From the NCBI GenBank assembly GCA_943736015.1, contig OX031058.1, positions 15,711,001-15,775,000 of the forward strand: a stretch of DNA of 64,000 nt. Direction: 5' to 3'. The stretch is from Tridacna crocea (taxonomy: Eukaryota > Mollusca > Bivalvia > Cardiida > Cardiidae). Of this stretch, positions 27,401-39,400 are shown piece after piece (position 1 is the first letter of the stretch; each line of letters begins with the position of its first letter). The notes under the pieces were generated by a model. That model did not search any database, was not told the DNA's origin, and was given only the letters and a program-made list of their open reading frames with translations. The translations under genes and the position numbers were made by a program.

Positions 27401-30400
27401 TCCCTACTTTTGACGCCCCTGAGAAAGAAGCTTTTGAAAACATTGTGGGAAAAGGAGAAAATGCTGGTAACCAGCATTTTCTCCTTTTCCCACAATGTTT
27501 TCTTCCCTTCACAAAACAAATTTCGAATTTTTTGTCACTTTTATTTTGTCATCTGCATATGCTTTTGATTTGGACAAACCTTAAATTTTGTCCTTTGGTA
27601 ATGAGTTAAATTCCATAACATAACAAACATATACATTGCACAGGCACTTAGAATAGTGTTGCACTCACCTATCGAAATGCTTTCAAAATGGGTTATGTTT
27701 AAAATTATGCTGTATGGGTAAAAAGTAATGAGTTACCTTTCCTTTGTAGTCTATTTTCACTCCTTCATATACATTTGGCCCATTAGGTCTGTTAATAATG
27801 TTTCCTTGTACTGGATTTCTGCAAAAAAAAAACAAAAGGTTCTTTATCTGAATGTTACAAACATTTTGAAGGCTGACAAACAACATTTATACTGAGCTCC
27901 AAATAGAGGGAGTGATTTTGATTTCAAAATTGAATATATTAATAATTCTTCACTAATCCCAATGTTATGGACGCTCATTAGCATCGTCTCATAGAGGCGA
28001 TTCTATTGAGTACCCCATAACATAGGGTTTGGAAGAGAAATAATGGATTTAGAATACCATCACTCCCTCTTATCTGGAGCTCTGATATATCTGATAAATA
28101 CAAGGAATGTTCCAAAATTACCCAAGAAAGCCTCAACTTTCCTTAACCCTTTACCACACAATGGCAAGTTTTAACGACCCTAAGAACGAAGCCTGGAAAC
28201 CAGCATTTTCTCCTTTTCCCACAAAGTTTTCTACCCTATCAAGGAAAATTGCATTATTTGAGCCACAAAAATTGTCTTCTACAAATGGTTTCAATTTGGA
28301 CGGGTCTAAAATTTTGCTGTATGGGAAAGAGTTAATATACATATGTGACCCACAACGCGAAAAGAGAGCATCTGGAAATTCTACACATCAATTAGATGAA
28401 AACAGCTCAAAGACAGACCAGGCTAATTTAACCCTTTACCACACGGCTAATTTAACCCTTTACCACACAATCACAACTTTTAACCACCCTGAGAAAGAAG
28501 ACTTCTTAGAACATTGTGGGAAAAGGACAAAATGCTGGTAACCAGCATTTTGTCCTTTTCCCACAATGTTTTCTTCCCTTCCCAAAAGAAATTTCAAATT
28601 TTTAGTCACTTTTATTTTGTCATCTGCATATTTTTTCAATTTGGACAAGTCTAAAATATTGTCGTTTGGTAAAGGGTTAAGTTGACCACTTTTCATACAA
28701 GAAATATAAAGGCAAAAAGTGTCAACCCTGGTCAGCCTGCGCAATTCGCACAGTCTGACCAGAATAGACACTTTTCGCAGTTCCCAGATAGCCCCTGTTT
28801 GCGTGAATGGTCAAATATGAGCCATATTGAGGCAAAAGAAGTTTATTGTACCTCCTTGATGCATCTCACCTAGGCAGTCATCACATATCTTTGGATCCAT
28901 AAAATCCATTTTGTTAACTCTTTACCAAACGACAAAATTTTAGACTGGTCGAAATTGAAAGCATTTGCAGACGACAAAATAAAGGTGACTGAAAAATTGA
29001 AATTTGTTCTGGGAAGGGTAGAAAACACTGTGGGAAAAGGAGAAAATGCTGGTTACCAGCATTTTCTCCTTTTCCCACAGTGTTTTCAAAAGGCTTCTTT
29101 CTCAGGGGCGTCGAAAGTAGGGGATTGTGTGGTAATGGGTTTGACAACCATCTGAATCCTGAGCTAGTATAGTCCTTGGACATGTATAAAATATAGAAAA
29201 AGCAAAACAATCTGATTAGGTCAGCCTGCACAAATTACTATCATAAAGGGCCCATTTCAGGAATTTTGAAATTCCATATCTGAATTCTAGGATTTTTGAA
29301 AATTTGTGAAGTTTTCAATACCTCAACTACATGACTTTTTTTTTTTCTCCCATTTTATTAGTGGCAAAGTTTTCCATGTGATACGCATCTGTTTAAAGCA
29401 CACTCTATTATTAATGCCAGTTTTAATCATTGTCTGCAAATGTTTCAAACTGAGATGGGTCTAAAATGCTGGCATTTGGTAATGAGCCAAAAGAGGTACT
29501 GTGTCACAAGTTCATGACTTACTCTGGGTTGTATGCAATGTCATCATACATCATCGTAATGATCTTGTCTTCATCAAATCCATGACGTTTCAATATTTGA
29601 TAGGCGTGGCATACATCTGCCTGAAATTAGACAATCAACAAAATGCTGATATGGTCCACTCAAGATGACAAAATCTTTGAATTGTACATACAAAATTTTG
29701 TCGTTTGGTAAAGAGTTAAGCCCCCCATGTGTTAATTTTGTAATCTTACATAGATTAGATAGACTAAATGAGGTTAAATCTAAGTAATCAAGTTCACTAA
29801 CCCTTCATGCTTTATACACACAGAAAAATACAATAACTTGTCAAAAAAATTTTCTTGATTTATAGCAATTCAACTGAGTAATGTCCTTCCCCGGCACAAC
29901 AAAATTCCAGCCATATCAAAGTTGGCAACATTCTTGAATGGCAAGAAAGTCTCTTATGGTTGAAATTAGTAGATGAAACATAGAAAAGTATTGTGAGAGA
30001 GCCGAAATGGGGATTATTTACCTTCAATCTGAAGTGCTGAAGTGTTATTTTTGTGATAGTTTTCCAGCTGAGACAAAATAAAATAACGTTGGAGCATGCC
30101 ACTGAATTGGGGGTAGGGGAAAATACTACTACTAGTAGGGTTTTCATTTTTTCTTGTGGTGTTTTGAAAATCTTCTTTCTCAAGTTCCGACAAAATTTAT
30201 GTCAAAATTTAAGACACCGAGACAAATAAAAAGCATTTGCAGACCATAGGTCAAATATGCGATAAATGATCAGATTTATCTTTAAAGGTGGCCCTTCAGA
30301 TTTTGGGACGAAAATTTTACAAAAATGCAAAAAAATCATCCTTATACTCCCAAAGCCTTTTAATTTGCGTTGATAAAACCCCAGTAGTCAAAGACCGTCC

Positions 30401-33400
30401 AATAACACCAGAAATTAGAGATTTCTTACGGACCAGGTTGACACCAACTGGAGATACGTTCTATTTTTAGATTATCAATTCTCTCATTTAAATACAGGAA
30501 AACAGCGACGAAGTTTCAAACATCCATCCAAAGAAGACATTATGGAAAATAATTCTTACATGTTTGTTATGTAATGGAATTTAAGCATTATTAGTGATGT
30601 GCCTGTCACCTGACATTCCCACAATGCTTTACTGATTTCTGGCGCGAAATCTAAAAATAGCTTAACCCATTACAAGACAATCCCTACTTTTGACGCCCCT
30701 GAGAAAGAAGCCTTTTGAAAACTCTGTGGGAAAAGGAGAAAATGCTGGTAACCAGCATTTTCTCCTTTTCCCACAGTGTTTTCTACCCTTCCCAGAACAA
30801 ATTTCAATTTTTCAGCCACCTTTATTTTGTCGTCTGCAAATGCTTTCAATTTGAACCAGTCTAAAATTTTCTTGTGTGGTAAAGAGTTAAGAAGCTACGT
30901 AGCCTTATAAGGGAATACCATCAAAAAAATTTTTTTTTTGTAATTTTATGATTCTTAATTATTGATGATTTGTATTGTTTTTTCATATAAATTTCAATGA
31001 TATATATATTTTTTTAATTTGGTGTGATGTGAAAATTCTAAATACCCATCTTTAACTCATTACCAAACAACAATATTTTAGGCTTGGCCAAATCAAAAGC
31101 ATTTGCAGATAACAAAATTAAAGTGACTGAAAATTTGAAATTTGTTTTGTGAATGGTAGAAAGCATTGTGGGAAACAGAGAAAATACTGGTTACCAGCAT
31201 TTTCTCCTTTTCCCACAATGTTTTCTAAAGCCTTTTTTGTCAGGGTCGTCAAAAGTAGGGATTGTGTGGTAATGTGTTAAAGGGGTTTAAAACATTGTGG
31301 GAAGAAGAGACAATGCCACCTTCTTGGTAGATATTGAAGCCTCTTGTCCTATGGTTTTGAACTGACATTATGACTGTTTGGTAAAAGTTTAACCCTTTAG
31401 CATATAATTGCAACTTTTAATATGACCCTGAGAAAGAAAAGCTTTTTGAGAGAAAAGCAGAATATGCTGGTGAGCAGCATTTTCTGCTTTTCCGGCAATG
31501 TTTTCTAACCTATAGAGGGCAAATTTTAATTGCTTGTCTGCTAATGCTTTCAATTTGGTAAAGAATTAAGCATGATATTCTAGCATTCTTTCAAGTATAG
31601 CTTAGTCAACAGGTTGCTTGTGAGACAGTGGGTTAAAGTCAAATGTGACACTCAACATATAAAACTGTTATTGAACTTTGTATAGAGATTATGTTCAAAA
31701 GCATGTGATATGATTATTAATGAGCTTGCTATTTCAGTTTCGATAAGAGGTTTGATATTTAAAAGCATGTGATTAGTCAATGATCCAATCACATGAGACC
31801 AATTCAGATGTCATCTATTTTAAGAAAACAGGACTGTAATACAACAAAACATCTGCATTATTATGAGATGTCTACATGTAGTTGAAAACCACAAGGTTGG
31901 GGGCATGGTGATCATACAATCTAAGCATGATCCTCATTAGATCTTCCACTTTAATTATTACTACGTCAACAGTCACTGTCATGTACTTTGGTAAAAGGGA
32001 TAGTTTACTGCTGACAAGAAATTACCCCTATTACTTAACCCTTTCCCAAACAATCCCTGGTTTTTACGGGTCTGGAATAGTAGCCTTTTGAAAACATTGT
32101 GGGAAAAGGAGAAAATGCTGGTAACCAGCATTTTCTCCTTTTCCCACAATGTTTTTTACCCTATCATAGACAGAAATTATCTTTTCAGCAAGGGTTGAAT
32201 TGTGGTCTGCAATAAATGTTAAATGTTTTTTAACCCTTTCCCAAACGACAACTTTTGGACTCTTCCAAACTGAAAGAGTTTGCAGACGACAATTTTAGAT
32301 TTTGAGAAAATGGCAGAAAGCTCACAAAAAGGGTAGAAAACATTGAGGAAAAAGGAGAAATTGCTCATCACCAGCAATTTCTCCTTTTCACACAGTGTTT
32401 TCAAAAGACTTTTACTGCAGACACGTAAAAACCAGGGCTTGTTTGGGAAAGGGTTAAAACTTTCAATAGAAGGGATCCCTACCATACTTGGAAAGATTTT
32501 AGCCCTGAAGATGTAAGTCACATCTTTAAAGTTATGCCATTTACAAGTCATGTATCATTCGCTCTTGACAAACTTAGCAGCCAAATGCAGTAGCTCAGTT
32601 AGTAACATACAGGGGTTAAAACCTTGGGGTCACTTGTTTAACCCTTTACCAAATGACAAAATGTTGGACAAGTCCAAATTGAAAGCATTTGCAGATGACA
32701 AAATAAATGTGAATAAAAAGCTGAAATTTGATTTGGAAAGGGAAGAAAACATTGTGGGAAAAGGAGAAAATGCTGGTAACCAGCATTTTCTCCTTTTCCC
32801 ACAATGTTTTCAAAGGCTTTCTTTCTCAGAGTCGTCAAAAGTTGGGATTGTGTGGTAAAGAGTTAACCCTTTACCAAACATCCCTGGCTTTTACAAATGA
32901 GAGAGAGAAGCTTTTTTGATACCATTGTGGTAAAAGGAGAAAATGCTGGTAACCATTTTCTGCTTGTCCCACAATTTTTTCTACCCTGCTAGAGACAACT
33001 TTCAATTTTTGAGTTACAGTATGTTTATTTTGTCGTCTGCAAGGCCTTTCAATTTAGACCAGTCTAAAATTTTGTCTTTTGATATACAGTTAAATCTCCA
33101 ATAAGGCCAACTTTGCTCTAAAGACTGATAGTAGACCATGGGGCAATAACTGACTCTCTGTTACTGCTGATTATGATAAATCTTTCAATGACAGTTATTC
33201 AAGCAAGCAGCCAGTCGACTTGGGAAGAATTTTGTCTGAAGCACTCAGACAACAGAATAGATTCTACATGGAAAGGTCACCTGGCAACTACAACATAACA
33301 GAAACTATGTCTTAACTCTTTACCAAACAACAAAATTTAAGACTGGTCCAAATTGAATGCATTTGCAGATGACACAGTAAATGTGACTAAAGAATTGAAA

Positions 33401-36400
33401 TTTGTTTAAGGAAGGGAAGAAAACATTGCGGGAAAAGGAGAAAATGCTGGTTACCAGCATTGAAAATGCTGGTTACCAGCATTTTCTCCTTTTCCCACAA
33501 TGTTTTCAAAGGGCTTCTTTCAAAGGGGCGTTCAAAGTCGGGATTGTGTGGTAAAGGGTTAACAAGTCTATCACCAAATAATCTAGTGTTTTAGTGACCA
33601 TTAAGGAGAGGACCTTTGAAAACATTGTGAGACAGGAAAATGCTGGTAACCAGCATTTCCTCCTTTTCCCTCAATAATTTATCTTTCAAATGTATATTTT
33701 ATCACTGAGCTGAAGTCATTTAGTTGTCTGCAAAATTAATGCTTACATTGGAAAAGTCTACATTTGTTTGTTATGGAGTTAAAAGTACTGTTATGGTTTA
33801 CAAAATAATCCTGTGATGTCAATGAGCCTATGAAACATGGCTTTTGAACTTGAAATCATTGTTACAAAAAGAAGAAAATACTGGTTGCAAGCATTTCCTT
33901 CTTTCCCACCATGAATTCTATCCTCCTCACAGACAAATCCAAGCAATTGACCTAGACCACATTTATCATCTTCATAACGCTTTATTAAACAACCAAATTT
34001 TGGGCTTTTGCAGATGATTAACTTATTGAAGCTTACATGGGGATCCAATTTCTGTATATGATAGGTAAGAAAACATGGTGGAAAGAGGGGAAAATGCTGG
34101 TTACCAGCATTTTCTCCTCTTCCCACAATGTTTTAAAAAGGCCTCTCCAGATAGTGTAGTAAAGGGTTAACTTGGATGAATCCAAATTTTGTCTTGTGAT
34201 AAAGTGTTATCTTTTAATTAATAGATAATGCTTATTGCCGTAATTAAATCAACCCTTTTCAAGCAAAGGGCAAAATAAGTTGCTTTGCTGACAATGTACA
34301 TCTAGTGCACACGGTACAGAAGGAGCAGCCTGATCTCGATTCGATCAAAACTGTCCATGTAGTTGTGGCATACTGTCTGAATACATTTATAGCAATTCTC
34401 AGGGTCTTTTATACCAACAGAAAATGTCCTTCTTTGTTCCTCACCATAACATAATTATGACTCTTGATCAGATAGTGCCACATTCTACATCTCCAAGGAA
34501 AAAAGTCTTTTAAAACAATGTGGAAAAGGGGAAATGCTGGAAACAAAGGTTTTCTCCTTTTCCAACAATTTTTACAGATATGAATACTGTATTGTCATTG
34601 TAGCCACATGTAGTTAAATTGCCTGCCTAACGTTTCTCAAATTTTGTTGTCTGGTATACCACACAATCTCAAGATTGAATGACCCTGAGGAAAACGGCAT
34701 TCAAAAACATTGTGGGAAAAGGAGAAAATGCTGGTAACCAGCATTTTCTTCTTTTCCCACCATGTTTTCTTCCCTTTCAAATGCAAAAGGTCAGCATTAG
34801 AGTTACTGTTATTTCGTTAACTGGTTATGCTGTTGGTGTGGATAAGTCTCTCTAATACTGTTATCTGGTAAAGGGTAAACAGCCACATTCAATGAATATC
34901 AAACACCGTTGTACCTTTCTATTCATGGTACAAACTCTTTTTGGTTAGCCAGTCAAGATACCTGTTATCAATTCTGGACTCTCCCATTTTCCAACCCATT
35001 TTTCCTCAATATGTAAAGCCTGCATATATTCTGCTGGTAGAGTGTATAACTTGGGAAAGTGATGTTTCTGGTCACCCGAGTGTACTGGGTTTGATCCCCA
35101 CAGATAGCAATCTATTAATTACTAATAGCCCTCTGATGTAGCAGTCCTTTAGCAGTTTTTATCAACAACTCACATGTTTCAATCATCCTGATAAATTATT
35201 TTTAAAAACATTGTGGGGAAAGAGAAACTTTAGTGACCAGCCTTTTCTCCTTTCCCATGTCTTTTACCATCTAAGAAACAATTCATTTTTGGTTTACAGC
35301 TTTTTCTCCTTTTTCCACTATGTTTTTAGAGTCCGTATCTTCAGGAAATAAGACATTGTTAGGTAACAAATTAAGCAAACAGAAATGTCATTTTTGTAGA
35401 AATGTTAGTTCCCTTTTGTCCCCCTTTTCCCTGGTCCTTGAAAAAAAAGCTACATATATCACTGTTGGATGAGCTTGAAAACATTGCACATTCTTTATCA
35501 TTTTACCAAAGAGCAAAATGTTTGACTAACCTGCCTAAACCAGAATGAAAGCATTTGTTGGAAACAATGTAAATGCAGCTCATATTGTGATTTCTCTCTT
35601 TGAATGGGAAAGAAACATTATGTGAAAAGGTGAAATTGCTGGTTACAAGCATTTTCTCCTTTTCTAAAGTCTTCCTTTTCATAGCCGTTAAAACTTTGGA
35701 ATGTATAGTGAAGGGTTCAGCTCAAGTGATCCTTGATTTTAACTCTTTACCACACAGGAAAAATTTAGACTGGTCCAAATTGAAAGCATTTGCAGACGAC
35801 AAAATAAAGGTGAGTTAAAAATTGAAATTTGTTCTGGGAAGGGTAGAAAACACTGTGGGAAAAGGAGAAAATGCTGGTTACCAGCATTTTCTCCTTTTCC
35901 CACAGTGTTTTCAAAAGGCTTCTTTCACAGGGGCGTCAAAAGTAGGGATTGTGTGGTAATGGGTTAAGGAAGAAAAAACAGAAAAGGATAAAGAACACAA
36001 ATTGAATAAAGTTTTTCATATTACCATCTGCAGACGATAATTTTTTTATTTCCCCAAACAACTCTTGACTCTTTACCACATGACACAAAAATTAGACCAG
36101 TCTAAATTTCAAGTGTTTGCAGATGACAATTTAAATGTAGTTCAAATGATAGAATTTGTCTTTGATTGCATAGAAAACATTGTTGGAAAAGGAAACAAGA
36201 GGACCATGATGGTCCTATATCGCTCACCTGAGTACCAAGCAGCAAAGGTCTACAATAAAGATAAATACCAAATATCAAGGTTCAAGGCTAAATGATAATG
36301 AAACAAGAGCAGCGATTTGTCACAATTTGACTTGCGACTTTGAAGTTCCATTCAAGACAAGCAAGAAATACTGTAAGAATGAAGATCAATGTGGAATTAC

Positions 36401-39400
36401 ATGAAGTTCGCACCACGTAGAGTTATTGTTCTTGCGCATTGTACTCTGTAATACTGCAACAAACATGCATACCAAGTTTGAAGTCGTTCTGACTTGAGAT
36501 GACAAACTTATATTCCAGACAGGCACAAAATGCTGTAAAAATGACATTAAAATGGAAATAACTCGACAGCACGAATTAGAGCTACAATTCTTGTGCACTG
36601 CACTTCCAAATATTGCACCAAATAATCATACCCAATTTCAAGTCATTCCTACTTAAGATGACAAAGTTTTGCTCCGGACAAGCAAGAAATGCTATGAAAA
36701 TGAAGTTCAAAGGGGAAATAACTCAAAATTCAAGCTAGGAAGAGTTATGGTTCTTGTGCACTGCACTCCATAAATATACAACGATCATGCATATCAAATT
36801 TGAAGATGTTCAGGCTATAGATGACAAAGTTATATTCCAGACGAGCAGAAAATGCTGTAAAAATGATAATCAAAGGGAAATAACTTACAGACAGTATAAG
36901 GTAGAGTTATGGATCTTTCACATTGCACTCTGCATTATTGCAACAAACACAAATGTCAAGTTTCAAGTCAATCAGACTGGAGATGACAAAGTTATGCTCT
37001 GGATTAAGAACTATTATAAAGAACTTTCTAATTCAAGGGCAAATAACTCCAGTTGTTTGCCTCCGATTACACCCATAATTAAAGTCATCTAAGATCTTAT
37101 GGTCATATATATTTTGATAAAGTTTGGTGCTGATTGGTAGATATTTATAGATGCTAGAGTGTAAACAAAGTGAAATACAGCAATTTTTCTAATTCAAGGG
37201 CAAATAACTCCAGATGTTCTGATCCGATTAGACCCAAAATCGAACTCATCCGAGATCTTATGGTCATATATACTTTGACCAAGTTTGGTGCTGATTGGTT
37301 GATATTTGTAGATACTAGAGTGTAAACAAAGTGAAATACAGCAATTTTTCTAATTCAAGGGCAAATAACTCAGATGTTCTGGTCCGATTAGACCCAAAAT
37401 CGAACTCATCCAAGATCTTATTGTCATATATACTTTGACCAAGTTTGGTGCTGATTGGTTGATATTTGTAGATGCTAGAGTGTAAACAAAGTGAAATACA
37501 GCAATTTTTCTAATTCAAGGGCAAATAACTCCAGATGTTCTGGTCCGATTAGACCCATAATCGAACTCATCCGAGGTCTTATGGTCATATATACTTTGAC
37601 CAAGTTTGGTGCTGATTGGTTGATATTTGTAGATGCTAGAGTGTAAACAAAATGAAATACAGCAATTTTTCTAATTCAAGGGCAAATAACTCCAGATGTT
37701 CTGGTCCGATTAGACCCAAAATCAAACCCATCCGAGGTCTTATGGTCATATATACTTTGACCAAGTTTGGTGCTGATTGCTTGATATTTGTAGATGCTAG
37801 AGTGTAAACAAAGTGAAATACAGCAATTTTTCTAATTCAAGGGCAAATAACTCCAGATGTTCTGGTCCGATAAGACCCAAAATCGAACTCATCCGAGATC
37901 TTATGGTCATATATACTTTGACCAAGTTTGGTGCTGATTGGTTGATATTTGTAGATGCTAGAGTGTAAACAAGAAAATGTGAACGGACGGACGGACGGAC
38001 GGACGGCTGACGCCGACGGACGGTGAGTGATCACAATAGCTCACTCTGAGCACTTCGTGCTCAGGTGAGCTAAAAATGCTGGTAACCAGCATTTTTTTCT
38101 TTTCCAACAATGTTTTCAAAGGCCCTTTTCCTCAGGGTCATTAAAAGTCTGCATTATGTGGTAAAGGGTTAACTTCTGAATTGTTTGTGAGAAACAAATT
38201 CTCCAATTACCACAGTGAGGTTTAGTAATTCCCAAGAGGTTAAATTACATATGCCTGCTACAGGGCTCAAGTCCCTTGTTTATGCCTAGGTCACAAATAA
38301 AACGGATGATTTCTTTCAACTTAGCCGAATCAAAGATTTGAGACATTGCCTGGGCGCTGTACAATTTTGAGACATTTTTGCTCATTTTGCTCAAGCAGTC
38401 ACAAAGCAAACAGGCACTGGACGGCAGTTTCTTCGGAAATGCAGTGTGTGCACTTTTCAGTTCAGAAAGGCACTGAACTGCCACCGAATGGCGCCAGCAT
38501 TGTGCCTGTACGGCTATTTTTCAGACTTTGTATCATCGTACAGGTCTGTCTAGTCACACCGAGTAGTCGCCTTACAATGATGGAACCCGGACTATGAGTT
38601 AACTGGCTCTCTGATGGCCAAAAAATTGTCCGGTCACTGTCCGGACACCCCCTGGAATTTTGGCAAAAATGTGGTTATTGGAAATGGCACTGGTTTGATA
38701 TTGCAAAGCATTTATGTAAAATACAGTCATAAATTTAAAAAAAAAAAAGGTTAAAAATGTGGAGATCTCCTCATGGTTAGAACTGGAAACATTAACTTTT
38801 CTTTAAATGGCTTACACCCACTGAGATCCGGAAATCAAAGTATTATATAATAAGACGAGTGCATTTTCGGTGGGACCCCCAGTGAGAAAGATATCTGGAT
38901 CCGCGCATGCACTGATTCATGACTTTGCAAATGAGAAATATCTCATTGTCTGCCCTAGTTTTTCCTGGGGTAAAAGCAAATCACAGCAATCGGTCCTACT
39001 AAAATATTCCATGGAAAATTTATACCCGAATTTTTTCCATTATAAATGCTCTCACAGTTTACGCATAATGCCAGGAAATTCCCAAATACAATTTTCAACA
39101 AAATCAGTCAACAGAATGAAGCTAATTATCTTATTAACCCTTTCCCAAATGACAAACTTTTGGATTAGATCAAATTGAAAGCATTTGCAGACGACAATTC
39201 AACTCTCGCAGAAAAGATTATTTCTGTCTATGATAGGGTAGAAAACATTGTGGGAAAAGGAGAAAATGCTGGTTACCAGCATTTTCTCCTTTTCCCATAA
39301 TGTTTTCAAAAGACTACTATTCCAGACCCGTAAAAACCAGGGATTGTTTGGGAAAGGGTTAATTGAACCATTACCACACAATCCCTACTTTTGACGACCC

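Larger units (their letters stand above)
26887..27630 (+). mobile_element. R element, copy 3, with SINE and MITE insertions, 3' truncated
   Basis: Starts after a P1 end fragment. Homology to copy 1 runs 26887-27045, is interrupted by a SINE (27050-27298), resumes 27300-27381, is interrupted by a P1 MITE (27382-27609), and continues briefly with ATTCCATAACATAACAAACA. Confidence 0.7.
36065..38172 (-). mobile_element. P1 MITE split by Helitron-like element D
   Basis: Left part to TTGTTGGAAAAGGAAA (about 36195), right part from AAAATGCTGGTAACC (about 38073) to TTAA at 38169-38172. Element D landed in the left hairpin arm. Confidence 0.82.

Noticed and set aside
28955..29155. Recurring short proteins such as [20 protein letters not shown] on both strands across the window
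   Set aside because: They are translations of the P1 MITE hairpin, which reads similarly on both strands because it is palindromic. No start context, no conservation beyond the repeat.
37165..37980. Regular 161 bp repeats as a possible CRISPR-like array
   Set aside because: Units are contiguous without spacers, the period is too long, and they lie inside a Helitron-like element of a eukaryotic genome.
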